Source: Cyanobium sp. Aljojuca 7A6 (lineage in GTDB: Bacteria; Cyanobacteriota; Cyanobacteriia; PCC-6307; Cyanobiaceae). From it: a DNA stretch of 64,000 nucleotides. The notes under the pieces were generated by a model, which was not told the origin of the DNA, did not search any database, and saw only the letters and a program-made list of their open reading frames with translations. The stretch spans positions 62,001 to 126,000 of the forward strand of contig NZ_JAGQCY010000008.1 in NCBI RefSeq assembly GCF_024346455.1, written 5' to 3'. This document shows positions 24,561 through 33,614 of the stretch, piece after piece. Within the stretch, counting starts at the first letter, position 1, and each line of letters opens with the position of its first letter. A program made the translations under genes and the position numbers.

Positions 24561-27332
24561 ATGGCCAGGGAAGTGCAGCAGCAGCTCCCTCTCGCAAACG
24601 ACGCCAGCCTCCAGGGCGACCTGTTCGGAGGCGAACCGGCCCCGGCGGCGGCGGAGCCCGATCGCGAGGGCGGCCTGGATGACCAGACCCTGCTCGCCGA
24701 TGCCAGCGCCCGGCCCCGGGCCCGCCGGCGGCGATCAGCGGCCCCGGAGCCCGAGCCGGCCGACCCTGACGGCGGCGGCGAGAGCCCGGAGCCCGATGGC
24801 GACCTGCCCCGCTGGCACCACCATTCCCTGGTGGACCCGGCGGCACTCACCCCGGTGCTGCGGCACTACGTGGAGCTGAAGGCGGCCCATCCGGACCGGG
24901 TGCTGCTGTATCGCCTCGGCGACTTCTACGAATTCTTCTTCGAGGACGCGATCCTGCTCTCGCGCCTGCTGGAGCTCACCCTGACCGGCAAGGACGCCGG
25001 CAAGGCCCTGGGCCGGGTGCCGATGGCGGGCATCCCCCACCACGCCGCCGAGCGCTACTGCGCCGACCTGGTGCGCCGCGGCCTCAGCGTGGCCCTTTGC
25101 GACCAGCTGGAGGCCACCCCTGCCAAGGGGGCCCTGCTGCGCCGGGGCATCACCCGCGTGCTGACCCCCGGCACGGTGTTGGAGGAGGGCATGCTGGCGG
25201 CCCGCCGCAACAACTGGCTCTGCGCCGTGGTTCTCGACGGGGACGGCAGCCATGCCGGCCACTGGGGCCTGGCCGTCGCCGACGTCAGCACCGGCGAGTT
25301 CCGGCTGACCGAGCGCATGGGCAGCGGCAGCCTGCACCAGGAGCTGCTGCAGCTGGAGCCCGCCGAGGTGGTCTGGCCCGGCCAGGGGGAAGCGCCGCCC
25401 TGGTGCCCCGAGGGTTTGCGGCTCACCCCCCTGGCCCGCACCCCCTTCGAGGCCACCGAAGCCGCCGCCCTGCTGCGCCGCCGCTTCCGCCTGGCCAGCC
25501 TTGATGGGCTGGGGCTGGGGGAGGCGAAGCTGGCGCTGCGGGCCGCCGGGGGCCTGCTGGCCTACCTGGACACCACCCAGCCGACACCCGAACCGGCCCC
25601 GACGGCGGCGGCAGAGAGCGCCGCGGCCATTCCCCTGGAAATGCCCCGGCTCTGGCACGCCGGCGACCAGCTGGTGCTCGACGCCCAGACCCGCCGCAAC
25701 CTGGAGCTCACCCGCACCCAGCTGGGCGGCGCCCTGCAGGGCTCCCTGCTCTGGGCCCTCGACCGCACCGCCACCGCCATGGGCGGCCGCTGCCTGCGGC
25801 GCTGGATCGAGGCCCCCCTGGTGGACCGCGCCGCGATCCTGGAGCGGCAGGAGGCGGTGAGCGAGCTGGTGGCCCATCGGCCCCTGCGGGTGGGGCTGCG
25901 CCGGTTGCTGCGGCCCATGGGGGATCTGGAGCGGCTGGCGGGCCGGGCCGGCGCCGGCAGCGCCTCCGCCCGCGACCTGGTGTCCCTGGCCGACGGCCTC
26001 GAGCGGCTGCCGCGCCTGGCCGCTCTGGTGGCCTCCTGCCGCAGCGGCCCCCTGGCGGCCCTGCAGGGTCCCTGGCCCGAACTGGCCGCCCTGGCCGAGG
26101 AGGTGCGCCACCACCTGGTCGAGGCGCCGCCCCTGTCCCTCAGCGAGGGGGGGCTGCTCCACGACGGGGTCGATCCGGTGCTCGACGGCCTGCGCAACCA
26201 GCTCGACGACCAGGAGGCCTGGCTCTCCCGGCAGGAGGCGATCGAACGGCGGGCCAGCGGCAACCCCAACCTGCGCCTGCAGTACCACCGCACCTTCGGC
26301 TACTTCCTGGCGGTGAGTCGCGCCCGCGCCGCCGCCGTTCCGGACCACTGGATCCGCCGCCAGACCCTGGCCAACGAGGAACGCTTCGTCACCCCGGAGC
26401 TCAAGGGCCGCGAAGGCCGGATCCTGCAGCTGCGGGCGCGGGCCTGCCAGCGGGAATACGACCTGTTCTGCGAGCTGCGTCGCAGCATTGGAGAGGCCGC
26501 AGGGCCCGTGCGGGCGGCCGCCCGGCGGGTGGCGGAACTCGATGCCCTGGCCTCCCTGGCGGAGGTGGCGGCCACCGGCGGTTACTGCCGGCCGGAACTC
26601 AGTGAGGGCCGCGAACTGGAGATCGAGGCGGGGCGCCATCCGGTGGTGGAGCAGCTGCTGGTCGACGCGTCCTTCACGCCCAACGACCTGCAGCTGGGCG
26701 CCCCGGCGCCGGATCTGATCGTCCTCACCGGCCCCAATGCGAGCGGCAAGAGCTGTTACCTGCGCCAGAGCGGCCTGCTGCAGCTGATGGCCCAGATCGG
26801 CAGCTGGATCCCGGCCCGCTCGGCCCGCCTCGGCATCGCCGACCGGATCTTCACCCGGGTGGGGGCGGTGGACGACCTGGCCAGCGGCCAGTCCACCTTC
26901 ATGGTGGAGATGGCCGAGACCGCCAACATCCTGCACCACGCCAGCCCCCGCTCCCTGGTGCTGCTCGACGAGATCGGCCGGGGCACGGCCACCTTCGACG
27001 GCCTCTCGATCGCCTGGGCCGTGGCGGAGCACCTGGCCGACGGCATCGGGGCCCGGACGATCTTCGCCACCCACTACCACGAGCTCAACGAGCTCGCTGA
27101 GCTGCTGCCCAACGTCGGCAACGCCCAGGTGCTGGTGGAGGAGACCGGCAACGACCTGGTGTTCCTGCACCGGGTCTGCCGGGGGGGCGCCAGCCGCAGC
27201 TACGGCATCGAGGCGGCCCGGCTGGCGGGGGTTCCGGCCTCGGTGGTGCTGCGGGCCCGCCAGGTGCTCGGCCGCATCGAGGCCAACAGCCATGTGGCGG
27301 TGGGGCTTCAGGGGGGACCCAGGGCCGCCTGA
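24561..27332 (+). CDS. mutS: DNA mismatch repair protein MutS
   Basis: About 923 residues, somewhat longer than the usual 860-880. The first 100 residues are a low-complexity Ala/Pro/Arg extension. The mismatch-recognition domain begins [15 protein letters not shown], carrying the Phe-x-Glu-type region. The ATPase has Walker A GPNASGKS near residue 724, [39 protein letters not shown] and [10 protein letters not shown]. It recognises mismatches and recruits repair. The start at 24561 is the only ATG before the conserved part. The 3' end overlaps cobH on the other strand by 25 bases. Confidence 0.96.
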   Translation: MAREVQQQLPLANDASLQGDLFGGEPAPAAAEPDREGGLDDQTLLADASARPRARRRRSAAPEPEPADPDGGGESPEPDGDLPRWHHHSLVDPAALTPVLRHYVELKAAHPDRVLLYRLGDFYEFFFEDAILLSRLLELTLTGKDAGKALGRVPMAGIPHHAAERYCADLVRRGLSVALCDQLEATPAKGALLRRGITRVLTPGTVLEEGMLAARRNNWLCAVVLDGDGSHAGHWGLAVADVSTGEFRLTERMGSGSLHQELLQLEPAEVVWPGQGEAPPWCPEGLRLTPLARTPFEATEAAALLRRRFRLASLDGLGLGEAKLALRAAGGLLAYLDTTQPTPEPAPTAAAESAAAIPLEMPRLWHAGDQLVLDAQTRRNLELTRTQLGGALQGSLLWALDRTATAMGGRCLRRWIEAPLVDRAAILERQEAVSELVAHRPLRVGLRRLLRPMGDLERLAGRAGAGSASARDLVSLADGLERLPRLAALVASCRSGPLAALQGPWPELAALAEEVRHHLVEAPPLSLSEGGLLHDGVDPVLDGLRNQLDDQEAWLSRQEAIERRASGNPNLRLQYHRTFGYFLAVSRARAAAVPDHWIRRQTLANEERFVTPELKGREGRILQLRARACQREYDLFCELRRSIGEAAGPVRAAARRVAELDALASLAEVAATGGYCRPELSEGRELEIEAGRHPVVEQLLVDASFTPNDLQLGAPAPDLIVLTGPNASGKSCYLRQSGLLQLMAQIGSWIPARSARLGIADRIFTRVGAVDDLASGQSTFMVEMAETANILHHASPRSLVLLDEIGRGTATFDGLSIAWAVAEHLADGIGARTIFATHYHELNELAELLPNVGNAQVLVEETGNDLVFLHRVCRGGASRSYGIEAARLAGVPASVVLRARQVLGRIEANSHVAVGLQGGPRAA

Positions 27333-27970
27333 TCCAGCCAGGCCCGCCGCAGCAGGGCATTGGCGGCGGCACCCACCAGGCCAGCACCGCCCTTGCTGCC
27401 CTCCAGGCGGATCTGGGGGAGGGCGCTGGCGGCCAGGTGGCGTTTGCTCTCGGCCACCCCCACGAACCCCACCGGCATGCCGATCACCAGGGCCGGAGCG
27501 GCGATGGTGCCGGCCTCGACCAGCTCCAGCAGCCGCTCCAGGGCCGTGGGCGCACTGCCCACCAGCACGACCGCCCCTGGGTGCGCCGCCAGGGCCCGCT
27601 CCATGCCCGCCGCCGCCCGGGTGCCACCGGCGGGGGCGACGGCGGGAGCCCAGGCCAACACCGAATGGACCGGATTGGCGAAGGTGCGCCGGGCCATGGG
27701 CGCCACGGCCGCCGCGGCCATGGCGGTGTCGGTGAGGATCGGTGCGCCGGCCGCCAGGGCTTGGAGGCCGGCGGCGCAGGCCCCCGGGCCGAGGCGCAGA
27801 TCCGGCGCCAGGGCCAGGTCGCCGCTGCTGTGCACCAGCCGCTCGAGCAGCTCCTGCTCCACCCCCTCCAGGCCGGTGGGCCCCAGCCAGCCGCGGATGC
27901 GGCGCACGCTCTCCCGGAAGATCGGGTGGTCGAGGGAGGCTGCGAAGCCCGAAGAATCGAAGCTGTCCAT
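27308..27970 (-). CDS. cobH: Precorrin-8X methylmutase
   Basis: About 220 residues. Family features: [36 protein letters not shown] (the catalytic His-Ser pair), [32 protein letters not shown] and [17 protein letters not shown]. It moves the C-11 methyl to C-12, converting precorrin-8X to hydrogenobyrinate (or the cobalt form, CbiC) in cobalamin synthesis. The ATG at 27970 gives the conserved MDSFDSS N-terminus; a longer frame upstream is not conserved in style. No other cob genes are nearby. Confidence 0.92.
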   Translation of the reverse strand: MDSFDSSGFAASLDHPIFRESVRRIRGWLGPTGLEGVEQELLERLVHSSGDLALAPDLRLGPGACAAGLQALAAGAPILTDTAMAAAAVAPMARRTFANPVHSVLAWAPAVAPAGGTRAAAGMERALAAHPGAVVLVGSAPTALERLLELVEAGTIAAPALVIGMPVGFVGVAESKRHLAASALPQIRLEGSKGGAGLVGAAANALLRRAWLDQAALGPP

Positions 27971-28180
27971 CGCCTGCGGCGCCCCGGTCGCTGAGCCACC
28001 CCCGGCGCCCGGCGCGGCCTGCAGCCCGGAAGGGGAAACGGCGAGGCTACGGGAGCCGCCGGACGGGGCGGGACTGGACCTGGCCAGCAGCGAAACGACT
28101 GGGCAGGCTCCGACGAGACGGGAGGAACAGAACCGGAGACAGGAGCACGGGCAGGGGCGGCCCTCAACCGAATTCAAGAC

Positions 28181-28197
28181 CTGTACATTGTGTACAG
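28181..28197. promoter_or_regulatory. Perfect inverted repeat with two TGTACA cores (putative YefM/Phd-type operator)
   Basis: CTGTACATTGTGTACAG is a 7+3+7 perfect inverted repeat ending 24 bases before the ATG of the Phd-PIN fusion. TGTACA is the core hexamer known from YefM-family operators, which these antitoxins use to repress their own promoter. The site sits where a repressor would block the fusion gene and, through it, holA. The wider gap 27971-28221 shows no other gene. Function is inferred. Confidence 0.6.
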
Positions 28198-28221
28198 ATC
28201 CCGATTCCGGCGCCGCGAACC

Positions 28222-28902
28222 ATGCCCACCCTCGGCGTGCTCGAAGCCAGGAAGCGCTTCCCTGAACTGCTCGATCGGGCCCGGGGAGGCGAGGAGACCC
28301 TCATCGCGCGCCATGGCCACGCGGTGGCCGCCCTGGTCCCCCTGTGGCGCCGCCACCGGGCCCAGCGGCAGGCCCTGCTCGCCCTCAAGGGCAGCGGCCG
28401 CGACTGCTGGCCCGATCCCCTGCCACCCCCCGCCGGCGGAAGCGGGCCAGTGGAGCCCCTGGACGGCGGCGCCGCCCTGGCCCTCGGATCGGCCGTGGCC
28501 ATCGACGCGACGGTGCTGATTCCCTGGCTGCGCGGGGACGCCGGCGGACGCCGGCACGAGCCCCTGATCGCCGCGATCGCCGCCGGCCACTGGCGCGGGG
28601 TCCTGAGCATGGCCACCCTGAGGACGCTGGTGGAGGGGCCGCTGCTCCGGGGGGACGAAACCCTGGCGGCCCGCTACGAAGCCGTGTTCAGCGACCCCGC
28701 GGCCTGGACCCTGGTGAGCCTGACGCCCCAGGTCGCCCTGGCGGCGGCACGCCTGCAACGACCCGGCACCGGGCCGGCCCTGGGCTCCGATGGCGCCATG
28801 GAGCTGGCCTCGGCCCTGCATGGCGGGGCCACGGCGATGATCAGCCGGGACCCCCGCCTGGTGGCCGCCCTGCCCCTGCCGGCGCGGCCACCCCTGCCCT
28901 GA
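28222..28902 (+). CDS. Single-chain Phd/YefM antitoxin-PIN nuclease fusion
   Basis: About 226 residues. Residues 1-42 (MPTLGVLEARKRFPELLDRA ... IARHGHAVAALVPLW) match a Phd/YefM antitoxin DNA-binding half. A proline-rich linker (about 60-90) leads to a PIN domain with all four expected acidic residues: Asp95 in AIDATVLIPWL, Glu138 in TLVEGPLL, Asp190 in GSDGAMELASAL and Asp210 in ISRDPRL. In type II systems these are usually two proteins. The start follows the TGTACA palindrome. The TGA stop overlaps the holA ATG (TGATG). Either a self-inhibited RNase or a domesticated regulator; activity is not shown. Confidence 0.72.
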   Translation: MPTLGVLEARKRFPELLDRARGGEETLIARHGHAVAALVPLWRRHRAQRQALLALKGSGRDCWPDPLPPPAGGSGPVEPLDGGAALALGSAVAIDATVLIPWLRGDAGGRRHEPLIAAIAAGHWRGVLSMATLRTLVEGPLLRGDETLAARYEAVFSDPAAWTLVSLTPQVALAAARLQRPGTGPALGSDGAMELASALHGGATAMISRDPRLVAALPLPARPPLP

Positions 28903-29912
28903 TGCCGATCCACCTCTACTGGGGCGACGACGAGGCCGCCCGACAGCGGGCCCTGGCGGTCCAGATCGAGGCCCTGGTGGATCCGGCCTGGGCCACGATC
29001 AACCTCAGTCGCCTCGACGGGGCCGACCCCCTCCAGGCGGCCCGGGCCCTGGAGGAGGCCCGCACGGCCCCCTTCGGCGCCGGGGCCCGGGTGGTGGTGC
29101 TGCAGCGCAGTCCCTTCTGCCAGGCCTGTCCGGCGGAGCTGGCCGCCCAGCTGGAGGCCGCCCTTGAGCTCATCCCCGCCGAAGGCCACCTGTTCCTGGT
29201 CAGCGAGGGCAAGCCCGACGCCCGGCTGCGCACCACCAAGCGGCTGCGGGCCGTGGCGGAGGAGCGATCCTTTCCCCTGCCCCCGATCTGGGACGGGGCC
29301 GGCCAGATCGAGCGGGTGGAGAGCGCCGCCCGGGAGCGGGGGCTGGCCCTGGCTCCGGGGGCAGCGGAAGCCCTGGCCGAAGCGATCGGCAGCGACGGCC
29401 TGCGGCTGGCCAGCGAGCTGGAGAAGCTGGCGCTGCACACCGGCAGCGCCGCGGGCCCCATCACAGCCGAGGCGGTGGCGGCCCTGATCGGCGGCCAGGT
29501 CACCAGCAGCCTGGCCGTGGGGGATGCCCTGCTGGCCCAGCGCCCCGCCGAGGCGATCGCCCTGGTGGAAGCGCTCCTGGAGGCCAACGAACCGGCCCTG
29601 CGGATCGTGGCGGCCCTGGCCAGCCAGATCCGGGGCTGGCTGTGGGTGTGCCTGCTGGAGCGCAGCGGCGAGCAGGACGTGGCCGTGATCGCCAAGGCGG
29701 CGGGGATCGGCAATCCCAAGAGGATCTACGTGATGCGCAAACAGATCCGCGGCCGCAGCCCCGACCAGCTCCTGGCCCTGCTGCGCCGCCTGCTCGACGT
29801 GGAGGCCGCCCTCAAGCGCGGCGCCGACCCCGGCGACGCCTTCCGGGACGGCTTCCTGCTGGCCGCCGCCCAGGGCTGGCACGACCAGCCCGGCCACGCC
29901 CCGCGTCGATAA
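28902..29912 (+). CDS. holA: DNA polymerase III subunit delta
   Basis: About 336 residues. Opening PIHLYWGDDEAARQRALAV with domain I features (ARVVVLQRSPF, LFLVSEGKPDARLRTTKRL), the middle GLRLASELEKLALHTG, and the C-terminal LASQIRGWLWVCLLERSG and IYVMRKQIRGRSPDQL typical of delta. It is the wrench subunit of the clamp loader that opens the beta clamp. Translation start is coupled to the Phd-PIN fusion by a TGATG overlap. lysC starts 28 bases downstream. Confidence 0.92.
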   Translation: MPIHLYWGDDEAARQRALAVQIEALVDPAWATINLSRLDGADPLQAARALEEARTAPFGAGARVVVLQRSPFCQACPAELAAQLEAALELIPAEGHLFLVSEGKPDARLRTTKRLRAVAEERSFPLPPIWDGAGQIERVESAARERGLALAPGAAEALAEAIGSDGLRLASELEKLALHTGSAAGPITAEAVAALIGGQVTSSLAVGDALLAQRPAEAIALVEALLEANEPALRIVAALASQIRGWLWVCLLERSGEQDVAVIAKAAGIGNPKRIYVMRKQIRGRSPDQLLALLRRLLDVEAALKRGADPGDAFRDGFLLAAAQGWHDQPGHAPRR

Positions 29913-29940
29913 TCGAGCCCGACGCGCCGGCGACGAGCCC

Positions 29941-31776
29941 ATGGGCCTGCTGATACAGAAGTTCGGGGGGACGTCGGTGGCCGACACCGACCGGATCCGT
30001 GCGGTGGCCCGCCGCATCGCCGCCAGTCGCGAGGAGGGCCACGAACTGGTGATCGTGGTCTCAGCCATGGGGCATACCACCGACCAGCTGACGGACATGG
30101 CCGCCAGCCTCTGCAGTGACCCGCCACGGCGGGAGATGGACATGCTGCTGGCCACGGGTGAGCAGGTGTCGATCGCCCTGCTCTCGATGGCCCTGCATAC
30201 CGAAGGCGTGCCCGCCGTCTCGATGACCGGCACCCAGGCGGGGATCATCACCGAATCGGCCCATGGCCGGGCCCGCATCCTGGAGGTGCGGACCGAACGG
30301 TTGCGCCGCCTGCTGGAGGACGGCCACGTGGTGGTGGTGGCCGGCTTCCAGGGCACCAGCAGCGGCCACGCCGGCACCCCGGAGATCACCACCCTGGGGC
30401 GGGGCGGCTCCGACACTTCGGCGGTGGCGCTGGCGGCCGCCCTCGGTGCCGACGGCTGCGAGATCTACACCGACGTGCCCGGTGTGCTGACCACCGACCC
30501 CCGCAAGGTGAGCGATGCCCAGCTGATGGCGAGTGTCAGCTGCGACGAGATGCTGGAGCTGGCCAGCCTCGGGGCCGCGGTGCTCCACCCCCGGGCCGTG
30601 GAGATTGCCCGCAACTACGGGGTGCCCCTGACGGTGCGCTCCAGCTGGAGCCAGGCCCCCGGCACCCGCCTCACCAGTGGCCCGGCCCGCCCGATCGGCA
30701 GTGAAGGGCTGGAACTGGGCCGGCCCGTGGACGGAGCCGAACTGGAGACGGACCAGGCGGTGCTGGCCCTCTCCCATGTGCCCGACAGGCCAGGCGTGGC
30801 CGCCACCCTGTTCGAGGCCCTCGGCGCCGCCGGCCTGAACGTGGACCTGATCGTGCAGGCGATTCACGAGGGGACAAGCAACGACATCGCCTTCACCCTG
30901 GCGGCCACGGAGATGGAACCGGCCCGCCGGGTCTGCCAGGAGGTGCTGGCCGCCATGGGGGCCGATGGCGCCCAGCTCACGGCCGAAGCCGGCATGGCCA
31001 AGCTGAGCATCGCCGGCGCCGGCATCCTGGGCCGGCCGGGGGTGGCGGCCCGCCTGTTCGACACCATGGCCCGCCTGGGCATCAACCTGCGCCTGATCGC
31101 CACCAGCGAGGTGAAGGTGAGCTGCGTGGTGGATGGCCAGCTGGGGGCCCGGGCCCTGCGGGCGGCGGGGGAGGCGTTCGAGCTGGCCGACCAGCAGCTG
31201 CGCCACGATCCGCCCCCCTGTCACCTGGGCGATCCGGCGGTGCGGGGGGTGGCCCTCGACCGCGACCAGGTGCAGGTGTCGGTGCGGCGGGTGCCCGACC
31301 GGCCGGGGGCCGCCGCGGCCATCTGCCGGGCCCTGGCCGATGCGGGCATCAGCCTGGACGCCATCGTGCAGTCGGAGCGCACCCACGGCGGCCCCCAGGA
31401 TCGGCGGCGGGACATGAGCTTCACCCTGCGGCGCGACGACCGGCCGGGGGCCGAGCGGGCCCTGGCCCCGGTCCTGCGCCAGTGGGACGGCGCCTGCTTC
31501 GAGGAGGGCCCGGCCATCGCCAGGGTCAGCGCCGTGGGCGCCGGGATGGCCTGCACCGCCGGCACGGCGGCACGGATGTTCCGTTCCCTGGCCGATGCGG
31601 GCATCAACATCTCCCTGATCGCCACCAGCGAGATCCGCACCAGCTGCGTGGTGGCGGAGGCCGATGGGGTCCGCGCCCTGCAGGCGGTGCACCAGGCCTT
31701 CGGCCTGGGCGGCACGGCCCGCCACGCCGCCGAGGGAACCGAAGCACCCGCAGCTGAAAGCGCCTGCCCTTCCTAG
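29941..31776 (+). CDS. lysC: Aspartate kinase (cyanobacterial type with repeated ACT domains)
   Basis: About 611 residues. The kinase domain opens LLIQKFGGTSVADTDRI, with LLATGEQVSIALLSMAL, TLGRGGSDTSAVALAAAL, YTDVPGVLTTDPR and LGAAVLHPRAVEIA. Two pairs of ACT domains follow, recognisable as VPDRPGVAATLFEAL, GRPGVAARLFDTMARLGIN, VPDRPGAAAAICRAL and GTAARMFRSLADAGINISL. Two ACT pairs are known in cyanobacterial enzymes and give lysine/threonine feedback control. It makes aspartyl phosphate, feeding asd and dapA at 42-44 kb. Confidence 0.95.
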   Translation: MGLLIQKFGGTSVADTDRIRAVARRIAASREEGHELVIVVSAMGHTTDQLTDMAASLCSDPPRREMDMLLATGEQVSIALLSMALHTEGVPAVSMTGTQAGIITESAHGRARILEVRTERLRRLLEDGHVVVVAGFQGTSSGHAGTPEITTLGRGGSDTSAVALAAALGADGCEIYTDVPGVLTTDPRKVSDAQLMASVSCDEMLELASLGAAVLHPRAVEIARNYGVPLTVRSSWSQAPGTRLTSGPARPIGSEGLELGRPVDGAELETDQAVLALSHVPDRPGVAATLFEALGAAGLNVDLIVQAIHEGTSNDIAFTLAATEMEPARRVCQEVLAAMGADGAQLTAEAGMAKLSIAGAGILGRPGVAARLFDTMARLGINLRLIATSEVKVSCVVDGQLGARALRAAGEAFELADQQLRHDPPPCHLGDPAVRGVALDRDQVQVSVRRVPDRPGAAAAICRALADAGISLDAIVQSERTHGGPQDRRRDMSFTLRRDDRPGAERALAPVLRQWDGACFEEGPAIARVSAVGAGMACTAGTAARMFRSLADAGINISLIATSEIRTSCVVAEADGVRALQAVHQAFGLGGTARHAAEGTEAPAAESACPS

Positions 31777-31802
31777 GGTTGGGGCGGCGACAGGGTGACG
31801 GC

Positions 31803-33614
31803 ATGCTGGTCCGGTTCTGGGGAACCCGGGGTTCGATCGCCAAACCCGGCCCCGACACCTTCCGCTTCGGCGGCAACACGTCCTGTGTGGAGGTCCGCTC
31901 CGACACCGGCACCCTGCTGGTGATCGACTGCGGCACCGGCGCCCACGGCCTGGGCCAGGCCCTGATGCAGGAGCGCCCCGACGGCATGGAGGGGTCCCTT
32001 CTGATCAGCCACACCCACTGGGACCATATCCAGGGCTTTCCCTTCTTCGCCCCCTTCTTCGCCCCTGGCCACGCCTGGGACGTCTACGGACCCAGCGGCC
32101 TCTCGGGCAGCCTGCGCAGCGTGCTTTCCGGCCAGATGCAGCACGCCTACTTCCCGGTCACCCTCGACCAGTTCGCGGCCACGATCCGGTACCACGATCT
32201 GGGCGTCGGCACCTTCCGCGTCGGCGACGTGACGGTGACGACCCACCACCTCAACCATCCCGCCCTCACCCTGGCCTACCGGCTCCAGGCCGATGGGGCC
32301 ACGGTCGTCTACTGCTGCGACCACGAACCCCACGCCGCCGAGCTGGCCAGCGGCCGTGGCCCGGTGTCCGGCCCCGACCTGCACTACGCGGAGTTCATCG
32401 AGGGGGCCGACCTGGTGATCCACGACGCCCAGTACACGGCCCTGGAGTTTCCGGCCAAGCTCGGCTGGGGCCACAGCTCGGTGGAGTACGCCGTGCGCCT
32501 CTGTGAGGAGGCCGGGGTGGCCCGGCTGGTGCTCACCCACCACGACCCCCTGCGCAACGATGCGGCGATCGACCTGATCCTGGCCCGGGTGCACGCCGAT
32601 CTGGCCGACCGGGGCTCCCCCCTGGAGGTGATGGCGGCCTCGGAGGGGCTGGTGCTGCGCACCTCCCCCAGCGAAGGCCCCGGCGTCGAAACGAAGGCTG
32701 GCGGAGGCGGAAGCCAGGCGGAGACGCCCAGTGGCCCTCCGGCCCTGGTGTGGGTGGCGGACGGGGACCTGGAGGCGGCCCTCACCACCGCCCTGCGCCT
32801 GGAGGGCCTGCCTTTCCGCGTGGCTGGCGATGAATCGCAGCTGCTCGAAGCCCTTGAGCAGCAGGGGGCCTCGGTGCTGCTGCTGGAACCGGTGACCCAT
32901 CCGGACGGGCCCGGTCTGACCCGCCGCCTGCGGGAGTCCCTGGGCAACAGCAGGGCCGAGACACCTGTGCTGATGCTGGCCGCCGAAGAGAGCCTGGCCC
33001 GGCTGGACGACCCCCTGGTCAGCGAGTGGCTGGTGCGGCCCATCTCCGAACGCTTCCTGCGCGCCAGGCTTCGGGCCTGGAGCCTGCGCACCCCCTGCCG
33101 CTGGCAGCGGGCCCGGCCGCCGGGGGATGAGGAGCGGCGCCTGCGCCGCCTGGGCGAGCTGGGCCTGCTGGACACGGAGCGGGAGGAACGCTTCGACCGC
33201 CTCACCCGGATCGCCGCCGCTGCCTTCGACGTGCCCATCGCCCTGATCAGCCTGATCGATGCGGAGCGGCAGTGGTTCAAGTCTTGCCACGGCCTGGCCA
33301 CCGGCCAGACCTCCCGCGATCTGGCCTTCTGCGCCCATGCGATCGCGCAGAGGTCGGATCTGCTGGTGGCGGACACCTGGCTCGATGACCGCTTCGCGGA
33401 TAACCCGCTGGTGCTGGGGGAGCCGCGCATCCGCTTCTACGCCGGCTCGCCCCTGATCCTCGACGACGGCACCTGCCTGGGCACCCTGTGTCTGATCGAC
33501 ACCCGGCCGCGCCAGCTGAGCAGCACCGAACTGGCCCTGCTCCACGACCTGCGCGACCTGGTGCTGCTGGAGATCTCCCCCACGCCATGGCCCGTCGCCG
33601 TTCACCGATCCTGA
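31803..33614 (+). CDS. Metallo-beta-lactamase fold, degenerate receiver and GAF protein
   Basis: About 603 residues. Residues 1-285: metallo-beta-lactamase fold starting MLVRFWGTRGSIAKPG with SHTHWDHIQGFPFF (His70, His72, Asp74, His75), a later THHLNH and LVLTHHDP. Residues 314-425: a receiver-like fold in which the phospho-acceptor Asp is Glu362 (LLLEP), the Thr/Ser switch is Ala, and the lysine is Arg412 (LVRPIS). Residues 440-590: GAF domain with LLDTEREERFDRLTRIAA, LISLIDAERQWFKS and FCAHAI. Likely a signalling or sensing hydrolase, substrate unknown. The ATG at 31803 is chosen over an earlier one in a non-conserved stretch. It overlaps the next gene by 28 bases. Confidence 0.78.
   Translation: MLVRFWGTRGSIAKPGPDTFRFGGNTSCVEVRSDTGTLLVIDCGTGAHGLGQALMQERPDGMEGSLLISHTHWDHIQGFPFFAPFFAPGHAWDVYGPSGLSGSLRSVLSGQMQHAYFPVTLDQFAATIRYHDLGVGTFRVGDVTVTTHHLNHPALTLAYRLQADGATVVYCCDHEPHAAELASGRGPVSGPDLHYAEFIEGADLVIHDAQYTALEFPAKLGWGHSSVEYAVRLCEEAGVARLVLTHHDPLRNDAAIDLILARVHADLADRGSPLEVMAASEGLVLRTSPSEGPGVETKAGGGGSQAETPSGPPALVWVADGDLEAALTTALRLEGLPFRVAGDESQLLEALEQQGASVLLLEPVTHPDGPGLTRRLRESLGNSRAETPVLMLAAEESLARLDDPLVSEWLVRPISERFLRARLRAWSLRTPCRWQRARPPGDEERRLRRLGELGLLDTEREERFDRLTRIAAAAFDVPIALISLIDAERQWFKSCHGLATGQTSRDLAFCAHAIAQRSDLLVADTWLDDRFADNPLVLGEPRIRFYAGSPLILDDGTCLGTLCLIDTRPRQLSSTELALLHDLRDLVLLEISPTPWPVAVHRS

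Noticed and set aside
24735-27293. Very long open frame (852 codons) opposite mutS
   Set aside because: Antisense to an unmistakable mutS; Gln/Gly/His/Arg-rich translation without motifs. High GC leaves opposite frames open.
31773-33605. 610-codon minus-strand frame opposite the metallo-beta-lactamase/GAF gene
   Set aside because: Shadow of a clear gene; low-complexity Gln/Gly/His-rich translation.
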